DNA from: Bacillus_BA songklensis
GTDB lineage: Bacteria > Bacillota > Bacilli > Bacillales > Bacillaceae_H
Assembly (NCBI RefSeq): GCF_042649685.1
Contig: NZ_JBHRZT010000068.1
Location: forward strand, 124,001-188,000
Direction of reading: 5' to 3'
DNA length: 64,000 nt
The position numbers and the translations under genes are program-made. Numbering within the stretch: the stretch's first letter is position 1; every line of letters begins with the position of its first letter. Below the pieces are notes generated by a model. It did not search any database. It saw only the letters and a list, made by a program, of their open reading frames with translations, and had not been told where the DNA came from. Of the stretch, positions 17,772 through 26,263 are shown piece by piece.

Positions 17772-17918
17772 TTACAGCTCTGACGAATCGTTACCCATGG
17801 AATGGAATTGACGATCATGTTGACAGTTTTCACATAGATGAAGCGAGCTTGTCATCATTGATTCATTCTCTTGGTTTTCCATTTCTTCCTCACGTCCGCA
17901 AACTTCACAAACTCTCAT
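17772..17918 (-). CDS. Small two-CxxC zinc-ribbon protein (48 aa)
   Basis: The protein begins MRVCEVCGREEEMENQ and contains HLCENCQHD, so two CxxC pairs about 25 residues apart could bind one zinc. AGAAGGTG lies 7 nt before the ATG. It is the last gene of the formate dehydrogenase unit, 36 bp after the HMA-like gene and followed by a strong hairpin. Function is unknown; the context suggests a role linked to the formate system, which is inference. Confidence 0.65.
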   Translation of the reverse strand: MRVCEVCGREEEMENQENESMMTSSLHLCENCQHDRQFHSMGNDSSEL

Positions 17919-17954
17919 CCATTCACCTTCTTTCTATCAAAGATAAAAATGGTT

Positions 17955-18206
17955 TTAACTTTTTATATCCCTTGAACCTTCCTTCTGGTCGATTTTGAAA
18001 CCGATATCGGCAATGGCCTGTTGAAAATCGTGGTAAGATGCCGCTTTTTCATCATAACTGAAGATGGCTTCACTATCGTTTAAACTTATGTGCGCTCCCC
18101 GTACTCCCCACACTTCATGAAGGGCACGGAGAACCTTATCAGCATCATGCTGGGTGACCATTCCACCTACTTTAATAACCCCTGTTTGCAATTTTGATTC
18201 ATCCAT
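17955..18206 (-). CDS. HMA-like domain protein lacking the metal-binding cysteines
   Basis: An 83-residue protein with the beta-alpha-beta-beta-alpha-beta pattern of heavy-metal-associated domains (VIKVGGMVTQHDADKVLRAL, 'VWGVRGAHISLNDSEAIFSY', QQAIADIGFKI). The usual GMxCxxC loop reads GMVTQHD, with no Cys anywhere in the protein, so copper-type binding is unlikely. It starts 3 nt after the DUF1641 stop and is presumably co-translated with it. A regulatory or scaffolding part in the formate dehydrogenase operon is possible; function unknown. Confidence 0.75.
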   Translation of the reverse strand: MDESKLQTGVIKVGGMVTQHDADKVLRALHEVWGVRGAHISLNDSEAIFSYDEKAASYHDFQQAIADIGFKIDQKEGSRDIKS

Positions 18207-18209
18207 TCC

Positions 18210-18707
18210 TTAATGAACCTCCCTCTGCTCATGGTGAAACACTTCACCCATTCCTTGCAAAAATTCAACCATTGTGGACAATGATGCCCTTACGTCGGGA
18301 TTGCGTATGCTTTTTCCAAGCTGCCATAGACTAGCATCCTCGCCTTTCTTAATATTTTCCGCTGATCGTTCAAGGCCATGGCTGAGTCCTTGGAAAATGG
18401 TTTGTAATTGATCGGGATTTACTGAACCTAAAAATTTGAATGCGCCCATGGCATTTTTAATCGTGTTATGCATCGACGGCTGATTTAACTGTTGAATGGC
18501 AATATACGCCACATCACTGCGTGCCTTCAATAGTCCATCTACGGCATTTAGAGCTCCCATTTCATGGAGATTTTTCAAGATGTCCAGTGTGACCATGATT
18601 GCTTCACGGTTATCGGCAAGCGCTTTTACGATATCCGTAATCGCCTGTGCCTGTTCTTCTTCCTTGTTTGGAGCTTTTTTGTTAATTTGCCTGATAGCCT
18701 TCGCCAT
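18210..18707 (-). CDS. yrhD: DUF1641 protein (YrhD-like) of the formate dehydrogenase operon
   Basis: A 165-residue helical DUF1641 protein. Members are encoded next to FdhA in bacilli (B. subtilis yrhD-yrhE) and resemble a formate dehydrogenase accessory or association subunit. Family-like segments are 'KALADNREAIMVTLDILKNL', 'AFKFLGSVNPDQLQTIFQGL' and 'IRNPDVRASLSTMVEFLQGM'. The start at 18707 overlaps the end of fdhA by 26 nt and has GGGGGG 7 nt upstream, pointing to translational coupling. Confidence 0.85.
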   Translation of the reverse strand: MAKAIRQINKKAPNKEEEQAQAITDIVKALADNREAIMVTLDILKNLHEMGALNAVDGLLKARSDVAYIAIQQLNQPSMHNTIKNAMGAFKFLGSVNPDQLQTIFQGLSHGLERSAENIKKGEDASLWQLGKSIRNPDVRASLSTMVEFLQGMGEVFHHEQREVH

Positions 18708-21663
18708 ATTCATCCCCCCTTACTTCAAACAATTCTGGAATTGGCGTGAAATCCGAACGTTTCCACTTCTCCTCGACCTTGACGCTGATTTGCGGCATAC
18801 GGTTCCCGAAGCGGTGGTTTTCCCTTGGCAGCGGCGGCTCTCCCTGAGCTTCCAGGATTTCCATTTTCACACCCATTTCCTTATAGTTCGGTGTATGTGT
18901 AACCTTGTCGTGATAGCTGCTTGTTAGGCGGTTAACAGCTTCACGCTCCTCCCGTGTATTCATCGTTAAATACAGTTCGTTTCCTGCTACTCGATCTGTG
19001 ACGATCGCTCTTACCTCAACATGGCCGTACGGTGAGGTTAGGCGCACTAAAGCACCATCTTCAATACCGCGTTCTTTTGCCAGCTCATGGGAAACCTCCA
19101 GCCATGGTTGAGGTACTTTATGTGTAAGCCCTTCAGATCGGTATGTCATGTTTCCTTCGTGGAAATGTTCAAGCAATCGGCCATTATTCAAATGTAAATC
19201 ATATTCTGCACCCGCTTCAAAAGGCGGTGTCCAGTCAACAGGATGAAGCCTTGCCTTGCCATCTGGTAAAGCAAACCGTTCGGTATATAAAAGCGGAGTG
19301 TCTGTACCGTCTGCAGCAACCGGCCACACTAAACTTCCCCACTTTTCCAACCGCTCATAGCTTACACCGGCAAAGATAGGAGCAAGGCTGGCGGCTTCGG
19401 CCATAATTTCACCCGGGTGCTGGTAATTCCAATTTGCCCCAAGCCGGTTCGCCAGCTCCTGGAAAATCATCCAATCCGGCTTTGAATCTCCAAGCGGCTC
19501 AAATACTTTATAAAACCGTTGAATCCGGCGTTCCGTATTGGTAAACGTTCCATCTTTTTCAGGGCTTGGAGCCGCAGGCAACACGACATCGGCATATTGG
19601 GCCGTTCTGCTGAAGAATATATCCTGTACGACAAAAAATTCGAGTTTTTCAAACTCCTCCTCTACATGATTCGAATTAGAATCAACAAGGGCCATCTCCT
19701 CCCCAAACAAGTACATTGCTTTTATTTTTCCATTTTGGACCCCTTCGATCATTTGGTGGTTATTCAATCCGGGTTCTGCAGGAAGGGAAACACCCCACGC
19801 TTTTTCATACCGCTCCCGAACCTTTTGATCTTGAATAGGCTCATAACCCGGGAACCATGCCGGCATTGTCCCAAAATCACAGGCTCCTTGAACATTATTA
19901 TGTCCTCTTAATGGATAGGCCCCAGTCCCGGGGCGACCAAAGTTCCCTGTAATTAACAATAAATTACAGATGGCAGTACTCGCGTCTGTTGCCCCCATAT
20001 GCTGGGTAATCCCCATCGCCCATAACACGCAAGCTGATTTCGCTTCATGAATCATTGTTGCAATCTTAATTAATTCATCTTGACTCAAACCGGTTGTTTC
20101 TTCTGCATAGCTTAGTGTAAATTTCTCCAATGATTGAATATATTCATCAAGGCCATTGACTCTATTTTTCAAGAATTCTTTATCTTCCCAGCCCTGATCC
20201 AAAATATATTTCGTCACGGCAGAGAGCCATATCAGGTCAGTACTAGGTTTAGGGCGAAGAAAGAGATCGGCTCGTTGGGCCAATTCATGTTCCCTTAAAT
20301 CTACGACAAGTAATTTTTGCCCGTGCAGCTTATGAGCTCGTTTAACCCTTGTCGCCAACACAGGATGGGACTCGGCCGGGTTGGCGCCTATCACGATGAC
20401 CAAATCTGATTGCTGGATATCCCTCATTGTTCCGGAGTCTCCCCCGAGCCCGACTGTACGCATGAGCCCTGCCGTTGCCGGAGACTGACAGTATCTGGAG
20501 CAGTTATCCACATTATTCGAACCCATGACAGCGCGTGCAAACTTTTGGAACAGGTAGTTTTCCTCGTTTGAACATTTTGATGAAGCAATATATCCGATTG
20601 ATTCGGGGCCGTGTTGTTCCTTGATTTCCGTAAGCTTTGTAGCAATTAAATTAAGCGCCTCACTCCATGTTGCTTCAACAAATTCATCCCCTTTACGAAT
20701 CAGAGGTTTTGTTAAGCGTTCCTCGCTGTTGACAAAATCCCATCCCCATTTTCCTTTTACACAAGTGGAAATTCCATTGACCGGTGCATCGACTGTAGGC
20801 TGGATTCTTAGAATTTGACGATCCTTTGTCCACATCTCAAAGCTGCAGCCGACACCGCAATAGGTACAAACCGTTTTCGTACGTTTAATACGCGCTTGCC
20901 TCATTGCCGCTTCCATTTCTGAAATCGCAAAAATCTCTCTATAGCCGGGCTCTACTTCTTTTGTTAAGTCGATCATCGGCTCTAAAACTTTGGGAGGAAT
21001 TGCCGTTAAATAGCCTGCTTCCCCCAGCATCGATTTTTCCATCAGGGCATTACAAGGGCAGACATTCACGCAATGTCCGCACGACACACAGGAGGATTCA
21101 TCAATCGGAACATCATTGTCCCAAATAACCCTTGGAACCTCGCGATTCCAGTCGATCGTTAACGTTTCATTTACCTGCAGATCCTGGCAGGCTTCGACAC
21201 ATCTGCCGCACAAAATGCACTGATCCGGTTCGTAGCGATAAAAAGGATGCGAATTATCGGGAGGATATGGTTTGGCTTCGAATTTATATGCCTGATGTTC
21301 AATCTCCATATGTTCCACTGTATTGTGAAGAGTGCAATTCCCATTGTTATTATCGCAAACCGTACAGTACAGCTCATGATTTTTTAAGATGCGGAACATT
21401 GCTTCATACTGGGCATCCTTAACCGGTTTGGACAATGTATCGATTTTCATCCCCGGCTCCACCTTTGTCGTACAGGCACGGACCAGTTCCCCTTCTGCAT
21501 TTACAAAGCATGTATCACATGTTTGAATCGTTCCAAGATTCGGGTGATAACAAATGCTTGGAACAAAAAAATCCTGGGACTGGGTGACATCTAAAATGGT
21601 TTGTCCAGATTTAGCTGTATATTCTTTTCCATTAATCTGTATCTGAAATGATGATTCGTTCAT
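18682..21663 (-). CDS. fdhA: Molybdopterin-dependent formate dehydrogenase alpha subunit, YrhE-like
   Basis: A 993-residue enzyme that oxidises formate to CO2. Domains in order: N-terminal 2Fe-2S ferredoxin (CYHPNLGTIQTCDTCFVN), the NuoG-type 4Fe-4S segment (YCTVCDNNNGNCTLHN), two 4Fe-4S ferredoxin motifs (CILCGRCVEAC and CVSCGHCVNVCPCNAL, about residues 150-205), then the molybdopterin core with its own cluster (CTYCGVGC near 268). The catalytic region NCSRYCQSP near 389 carries Cys, not selenocysteine. The C-terminus is the molydop-binding domain. The start has AAGGAGG and lies 4 bp after the formate channel gene. Confidence 0.93.
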   Translation of the reverse strand: MNESSFQIQINGKEYTAKSGQTILDVTQSQDFFVPSICYHPNLGTIQTCDTCFVNAEGELVRACTTKVEPGMKIDTLSKPVKDAQYEAMFRILKNHELYCTVCDNNNGNCTLHNTVEHMEIEHQAYKFEAKPYPPDNSHPFYRYEPDQCILCGRCVEACQDLQVNETLTIDWNREVPRVIWDNDVPIDESSCVSCGHCVNVCPCNALMEKSMLGEAGYLTAIPPKVLEPMIDLTKEVEPGYREIFAISEMEAAMRQARIKRTKTVCTYCGVGCSFEMWTKDRQILRIQPTVDAPVNGISTCVKGKWGWDFVNSEERLTKPLIRKGDEFVEATWSEALNLIATKLTEIKEQHGPESIGYIASSKCSNEENYLFQKFARAVMGSNNVDNCSRYCQSPATAGLMRTVGLGGDSGTMRDIQQSDLVIVIGANPAESHPVLATRVKRAHKLHGQKLLVVDLREHELAQRADLFLRPKPSTDLIWLSAVTKYILDQGWEDKEFLKNRVNGLDEYIQSLEKFTLSYAEETTGLSQDELIKIATMIHEAKSACVLWAMGITQHMGATDASTAICNLLLITGNFGRPGTGAYPLRGHNNVQGACDFGTMPAWFPGYEPIQDQKVRERYEKAWGVSLPAEPGLNNHQMIEGVQNGKIKAMYLFGEEMALVDSNSNHVEEEFEKLEFFVVQDIFFSRTAQYADVVLPAAPSPEKDGTFTNTERRIQRFYKVFEPLGDSKPDWMIFQELANRLGANWNYQHPGEIMAEAASLAPIFAGVSYERLEKWGSLVWPVAADGTDTPLLYTERFALPDGKARLHPVDWTPPFEAGAEYDLHLNNGRLLEHFHEGNMTYRSEGLTHKVPQPWLEVSHELAKERGIEDGALVRLTSPYGHVEVRAIVTDRVAGNELYLTMNTREEREAVNRLTSSYHDKVTHTPNYKEMGVKMEILEAQGEPPLPRENHRFGNRMPQISVKVEEKWKRSDFTPIPELFEVRGDEYGEGYQAN

Positions 21664-21667
21664 ATTC

Positions 21668-22498
21668 TTACCTCCTTATTTTCCGATTTTTCATCTGATG
21701 AAGCTTGTTCTCACTCGATGCAGCTGGCGTTGTATACCCTAAATAGGCTATCCAATATGCCATCGCCACAAACATGCTCCCTCCTATAGCATTTCCAATA
21801 AATACTGGAATAAAATTAGAAATATAGTCTGCCCAGCTGAAATGACCGGCAAAAATGGCGGCAGGAATCACAAACATGTTTGCAACTACGTGCTGAAAAC
21901 CGATGGCAACAAATCCCATAATCGGAAACAATATAGCAAGAATTTTCCCGCCGATATCTTCTGCACCATATGCCAACCAAACAGCTAAACCAACCAACCA
22001 GTTGCACCCAATGGCAGAGAATAAACTCTCCCAAAAATCTTCTCCCAATTTTGCTTGGGCAATCGCGACAGTTTTCGTTAAATATGGACCTGCTTCTATC
22101 AATCCGGCGACATGCCCAAAACAATACGCCACAAACAGAGCTCCAATAAAGTTGCTAATCGTGATCCAAAACCAATTTATCAAGAGTTGTCTAATAGTCA
22201 CTTGTCTTGATAAGCATGCTATCGACACAGCCATCATATTTCCCGTCAACAATTCCCCTCCTGCAATAATGATTAAAATAAGACCCACCGGAAAAACTGC
22301 CGCACCTAAAAATGTGCCAAATGTTCCCCATTCTTCCGGTAAATCAGCTACAACTCTAATATCTAAGAGATAGCCCAGTGAAATAAATGCTCCTGCTAGA
22401 AACCCTAAAATGAGCATACTGCCAAGCGGCAGGGTTGCTTTTCGAGTACCAGCTTCCACCGCTAATTGTGCAATACGCTGTGGGCTGTGAAATGCCAT
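21668..22498 (-). CDS. yrhG: Formate/nitrite transporter (FNT) family channel, YrhG-like
   Basis: A 276-residue, six-segment FNT protein. Motifs include 'LGFLAGAFISLGYLLDIRV', 'GGELLTGNMMAVSIACL' and 'HVVANMFVIPAAIFAGHFSW'. These pentameric channels carry formate or nitrite. As first gene of the operon with fdhA it most likely supplies formate to, or releases it near, the dehydrogenase. AGGAGGG precedes the ATG. Confidence 0.93.
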   Translation of the reverse strand: MAFHSPQRIAQLAVEAGTRKATLPLGSMLILGFLAGAFISLGYLLDIRVVADLPEEWGTFGTFLGAAVFPVGLILIIIAGGELLTGNMMAVSIACLSRQVTIRQLLINWFWITISNFIGALFVAYCFGHVAGLIEAGPYLTKTVAIAQAKLGEDFWESLFSAIGCNWLVGLAVWLAYGAEDIGGKILAILFPIMGFVAIGFQHVVANMFVIPAAIFAGHFSWADYISNFIPVFIGNAIGGSMFVAMAYWIAYLGYTTPAASSENKLHQMKNRKIRR

Positions 22499-22704
22499 AT
22501 ATTTTCCCTCCTATCTCATTCCATTATTAATATTTACCTTTTTAAGAATTTAATAAATGGGAGTCCATATAAATTCTTCAGATGAGGATATTGGACCGCC
22601 TTAAGGCATGGGAACGATGAAGTTTTGTTATAAATTTTTATGAAAGCTCCTCTATTTTGGAGATACTATTAGAGAAAGAAATGAAGAAAGAAGGTGTTCG
22701 TATA

Positions 22705-22923
22705 ATGGAAAAAGAAAAACTATTCCAGCGTATACAATCCATGATTATTTCCTCGTCAAAAAATCCAAAGTATATGTCTGTGTCTACGGTAAAAGTGGCT
22801 GACATATTTGGTGTTAAACCATCTGAAATCGAGAAAGGATTACAGGAGCTAATTGATGAAGGCCGGTTGCGTAAATCAAAAATAACGGAATCTCCGAACC
22901 ATGAGGTTTATTTGTTGCCGTGA
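22705..22923 (+). CDS. Small winged-helix-like protein (72 aa)
   Basis: The protein begins MEKEKLFQRIQSMI and contains a probable helix-turn-helix (VKVADIFGVKPSEIEKGLQE) followed by a wing-like 'EGRLRKSKITESPNHEVYLL'. It diverges from the formate operon. The start is chosen by AGAAGGTG 10 nt upstream. It might regulate the neighbouring operon, but it could equally be a free-standing small DNA-binding protein. Confidence 0.65.
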   Translation: MEKEKLFQRIQSMIISSSKNPKYMSVSTVKVADIFGVKPSEIEKGLQELIDEGRLRKSKITESPNHEVYLLP

Positions 22924-22963
22924 AATGCGGATAAGCATCCCAAAGTGGTGAGAAAAATAAATG

Positions 22964-23120
22964 ATATAAATCCCATTTAATTTTTTAACCTCTGGCATCA
23001 AGCCTTCTTCTATTTGCACTTTTCTGTTCTCTCACCTTAAGAAGGCTTACAAAGCTCAAATCATTCGACATAAATGCTTTTTATTTATGTCGAATGATTT
23101 GGTTTATGTGGATTTATATA
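22964..23120 (-). repeat. Repeat family A, copy A2 with a 19-bp hairpin
   Basis: On the minus strand it runs from TATATAAATCCACATAAA to GTTAAAAAATTAAATGGG. The inserted module is a perfect 19-bp stem (23057-23075 with 23083-23101, 7-nt loop). The copy ends about 30 bp from the truncated end of the YhgE pseudogene. Confidence 0.85.
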
Positions 23121-23149
23121 TTTTGCAGCCTAGAAACCAGCCCTGCTTT

Positions 23150-24359
23150 TTATGAACCAGGGATATTACCGAAAACCGATACAAATGTATACACAATAAG
23201 CATGAAAACAAGACTGTTCAACAATGCAAACAACACAAACCATTCTTTATCCACGACGTATGTTTTTAACAAAAATAAATCGCCGAGCGTCAGAATCAAG
23301 GCCTGTCCTAAACCAATCGTCGCGAAGATTAGAAAGCGGCCGAAATAGATTTGATAATTTCTGTACATTTTTTCTTTGTCTACTACGTCCGCTGATAAAA
23401 GAGAAGAAAGAAGCAGCGCCCCTACCCATAAAGATAAAGTTGTAAAAAACGGTGAAATGGCCGAACCATAGTTTGGAATATGATAGAGTGACGTTTCTTT
23501 TAACACAACAGGCTCCTTAAAGAAATCACTTTGCCTTTCTGTATCATTTTTCAAAAAGTCAATAAAAGGCTTGACTCCCTGGCTGTTGTTTTGGCTTTTT
23601 CAACTGCTTGCTTAATGTTAGGGGTAATTTGTGTATCGTACCTGCTTAAAACATCTTCAAGCAAGGAAGCCGTGTTGCTTGATAATTGATTAAGTCTGTC
23701 AAGGATAGTCGCAGCCGGTTGTTGTCCTCTGCTCAAAGCCGTTGATACTTGTGTACCGATCTAAAAATGAGTCCCTTCACTCGTTCAATGCTCGGCAAAT
23801 TCCGCTCAAGCTCAATCCCAAGCTCATTAAAGATCGTAAAAATCGTTCGTGTTGATGTTTTTATAAAATTTTTCGAGATGGTCTCGACAATGCCTGTTGC
23901 TCCCTTTCCTGTTATTTTCGGAGCAACCGCGTTGATTTTTTCATTTACATAGTAATAGAGTACCGGTTTTTGCGGCTCATCTGTTAAAATGGTTGTGATT
24001 TTTTCGGAAAAATCTTGAGGAATGACAATGCTGGCATAATAGTCGCCATGCTTGACTCCCCTGATCGCTTCCTTTTCACTGACAAACGTCCAGCCGAGAG
24101 CCTTGTTTTTCTTTAACGATTGTACAACTTCCTTACCGATGTTAATCGATTGTCCTTGAAGTGTTGCGCCTATATCCTGGTTGGACACGGCTACAGCTAT
24201 CCCCTTTGTATTGCCATATGGATCCCAGGAAGCTTTAATATTGAACCATGCATACAAGGACGGCAAAATCATAAGGCCGATGATAAGAGCGGCTGCAGCC
24301 CAGTTCGTGAAAATGTTCCGCAAATCATTTTTATAAATGTGAACAATATGTCCCATCAT
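23150..24359 (-). pseudogene. YhgE/Pip-type membrane protein, degenerate
   Basis: Three fragments in order on one strand. 23733-24359 is the N-terminal part (IYKNDLRNIFTNWAAAALII, then LPSLYAWFNIKASWDPYGNT, typical of YhgE/Pip). 23551-23736 is a helical piece, and 23150-23554 is part of the C-terminal ABC-2-like membrane domain (ISPFFTTLSLWVGALLLSSL). The fragments are in different frames, much of the long central region is missing (family members are usually well over 600 residues) and the last membrane segments are gone. Repeat A2 lies just beyond the truncated end. YhgE homologues act in type VII secretion or phage reception; this copy should be inactive. Confidence 0.85.
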
Positions 24360-24511
24360 TGAATCACCTATATTTATGTTCTTCAACAATGCCCTTCCTC
24401 ATTCTCTGATCCATTCATTATTTCACTCCCATGGCTCTCTCTGTAATTAACAAGCATAAAAATCTTCATTCTTCAAAAACTAAAATGACTACGTTTAGGG
24501 AGTGAATAAAC

Positions 24512-24691
24512 ATGGATGCAAGAAGAGTAAAGCAAATCCTCTCATCACCTGCCGATATTGAAGTCAAGTATAATGGGACACCTGTTTGGATCGACAAATT
24601 GAATGAAGACGGAAGAACGGCCACTGTCCATTTAAGAGGTCCGTTAGAAGAGCGCACTATGGTGGAAATCGGCGAGTTGACAGAAGGGTAA
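24512..24691 (+). CDS. sspH: Small acid-soluble spore protein, H type
   Basis: A 59-residue protein starting MDARRVKQILSSPADIEV, followed by YNGTPVWIDKLNE and ending VEIGELTEG, the pattern of SspH-type SASPs, which are made in the forespore and stored in the spore core. GGGAGTG lies before the ATG. A hairpin at 24710-24766 follows. It confirms that the organism is, or descends from, a spore former. The remaining bases to 25014 show no further gene. Confidence 0.85.
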   Translation: MDARRVKQILSSPADIEVKYNGTPVWIDKLNEDGRTATVHLRGPLEERTMVEIGELTEG

Positions 24692-24709
24692 ACACAACAC
24701 AAATCCGAA

Positions 24710-24766
24710 CAAAGAAGGAAACCGCCCTGTTGATCCGTTACATGGCCAGGATGGCTTTCTTCTTTC
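24710..24766 (+). terminator. Terminator of sspH
   Basis: AAAGAAGGAAACC pairs imperfectly with GGCTTTCTTCTTT, with inner CCTG/CAGG pairing, followed by CCATTT. Confidence 0.55.
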
Positions 24767-25014
24767 CATTTAATTCTGCATCCTGCTTAATTACTATATC
24801 CCGCCTTTTTGTTTACATCATTTAATTATCGTAATTTATTGTTTCTCTTGATTGCTTGACTTTGTATGTTTACATACTAAAAATTGGATAAATAGATCTC
24901 GAATATAATCCTTTCATACAATCCAACCCCACTGATAACGGGCAAATTCGAATGATTTGAATGAAAGTAAGAACACAGCACAAAATACAGGTATAAATAG
25001 AAAGGGGATTTGAC

Positions 25015-25161
25015 ATGAAAAAAAATCATGGAGAAGATTTATCCAGATTGATTCAAAACGTGGAAAAAAAGCGAAGCAATGCATTCCCGGAGGAGTTCAC
25101 CAGCCCGGATCGGCAAACCGAGATTGCACGTGAACGAGAAAAAGAAATAACGGCAGATTAA
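25015..25161 (+). CDS. Small charged protein (48 aa), unrecognised
   Basis: The sequence begins MKKNHGEDLSRLIQNVEKKR and ends EREKEITAD; it is strongly charged and probably helical, with a central Pro-containing 'FPEEFTSPDR'. AAAGGGG lies 8 nt before the ATG. Its last codons and stop are part of a 21-bp inverted repeat. It resembles the small orphan proteins common in bacilli, but I cannot name a family. Confidence 0.65.
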   Translation: MKKNHGEDLSRLIQNVEKKRSNAFPEEFTSPDRQTEIAREREKEITAD

Positions 25162-25196
25162 ATGACTACTCTAAGGAGTAGTCATTTAATCTGCCG
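25151..25196. terminator. 21-bp perfect hairpin overlapping a stop codon
   Basis: The arms 25151-25171 and 25176-25196 are perfect reverse complements around the loop TAAG. The left arm contains the last three sense codons and the TAA of the preceding ORF. No T run follows. Confidence 0.75.
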
Positions 25197-25369
25197 GAAG
25201 AAGAGATGGTTTAACTCACACAAGTCACCTATTTTTACGATGTGTATAGTCTAAAAGGATTTTTATTCATTTGTCTGTTACTCCACCAACTGCCTCGTTT
25301 CCATAAACAGCGCATGAATGAATTTTTTCATATTGATCCGGCTTTGGTTGGCATGCTTTTCATCTTTAT

Positions 25370-25413
25370 GCAATAAAAAAAGAGCATCGATATCGATGCT
25401 CTTTTTTTATTGC
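25370..25413. terminator. 44-bp perfect palindrome, bidirectional terminator
   Basis: It is centred between 25391 and 25392. GAGCATCGAT/ATCGATGCTC is flanked by seven A on one side and seven T on the other, so it can terminate in both directions. It ends the tRNA transcript on the minus strand. Bases 25202-25369 contain nothing I can support. Confidence 0.9.
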
Positions 25414-25449
25414 ACGAACCTAGTACTTGAAATATTCAAAATATAGAGA

Positions 25450-25520
25450 AGCGGGTGATGAGAATCGAACTCACGACATCAGCTTGGAAGGCTGAGGTTT
25501 TACCATTAAACTACACCCGC
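25450..25520 (-). tRNA. tRNA-Gly (anticodon TCC)
   Basis: The minus strand gives GCGGGTGTAGTTTAATGG, an anticodon loop CTTCCAA between CAGC/GCTG stems, the T arm GTTCGATTC and the acceptor 3' strand CACCCGC with discriminator T. CCA is not encoded. It lies directly upstream of the bidirectional terminator. Confidence 0.95.
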
Positions 25521-25549
25521 ATTTTTATAACATTTCTTCGCTTTTCTTG

Positions 25550-25790
25550 ATTGTCCAGCTGCGGCTACTAATCTTTCGGTCGTTTCACTTCTGCCCATGA
25601 AACCAAAGAGCGGTTTCCCTGTCAGAAGCTCCAACGCCTCTCAAGATTGAACAGTCGCCTTCGCTTTTTGTATTGTCCAGCTGCGGCTACTAATCTTTCG
25701 GTCGTTTCACTTCTGCCCATGAAACCAAAGAGCGGTTTCCCTGTCAGAAGCTCCAACGCCTCTCAAGATTGAACAGTCGCCTTCGCTTTT
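25550..25790 (-). repeat. Repeat family B, two tandem copies (period 122 bp)
   Basis: The unit 25550-25668 is repeated at 25672-25790 with identical sequence as far as I can compare by eye. On the minus strand each unit runs from AAAAGCGAAGGCGACTGTTC to CGCAGCTGGACAAT. The pair lies between the two tRNA genes. Confidence 0.9.
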
Positions 25791-25798
25791 CTACATTA

Positions 25799-25850
25799 TG
25801 GCGCGCCCGACAGGAGTCGAACCCATAACCTTCTGATCCGTAGTCAGACG
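25799..25850 (-). tRNA. tRNA-Arg (anticodon ACG), 5' part lost in the gap
   Basis: The visible 3' part has the anticodon loop CTACGGA between TCTGA and TCAGA, the T arm GGGTTCGACTCC and the acceptor strand CGGGCGC-G-CCA with an encoded CCA. The D arm and 5' acceptor strand fall in the N run that begins at 25851. Confidence 0.9.
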
Positions 25851-25860
25851 NNNNNNNNNN
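25851..25860. other. Assembly gap (10 N)
   Basis: Ten N bases interrupt a tRNA gene. The true length is probably unknown, because an rRNA-type promoter lies just beyond it and no rRNA is visible (see findings). Confidence 0.95.
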
Positions 25861-26062
25861 CATTTAAAACTGTAAAGTTGGATATCTGCAGGCTTGCGCT
25901 AAAAAATCTTTCCTTCTCGAATATGCCGGTAGACGCAAGTTCGGACAGAAAATCAAAGGTTATTCCTTCAAAACTAGATAACATGTACTGAGGATTAGTG
26001 GTGTCTAGTTGCGCAAGCAATGCTCTACGGTCATTTCACCATCGCCCACGAGCGACTTTATT

Positions 26063-26091
26063 ATAATAACAACAAAATCGTTATCAGTCAA
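26063..26091 (-). promoter_or_regulatory. Strong rRNA-type sigma-A promoter
   Basis: On the minus strand TTGACT (26091-26086), a 17-nt spacer and TATTAT (26068-26063) are followed by AATAAAGTCGCTCGTGGGCG, a leader start I associate with Bacillus rRNA operons. It points towards the gap and the tRNA genes. The leader contains an AACTAGA/TCTAGTT stem near 25970-26010. No gene is visible between it and the gap. Confidence 0.75.
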
Positions 26092-26217
26092 TAATTTTTT
26101 TAAAGTCGTTATTGTCGCATTGAAATGACATTTATTACAATAATACTATTTGAAAACAAAGTCAAATAATATAAAAAAACAATGCTTAGCAGTTATCTTT
26201 TCTATTTGACTATATGA

Positions 26218-26244
26218 GAAAAACCTGCCAGCGGCAGGTTTTTC
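26218..26244. terminator. Rho-independent terminator of the PBP gene
   Basis: AAAAACCTGCC and GGCAGGTTTTT form an 11-bp stem around AGC, with A and T runs on both sides. Confidence 0.9.
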
Positions 26245-26263
26245 ATCACGAATAACATAACTC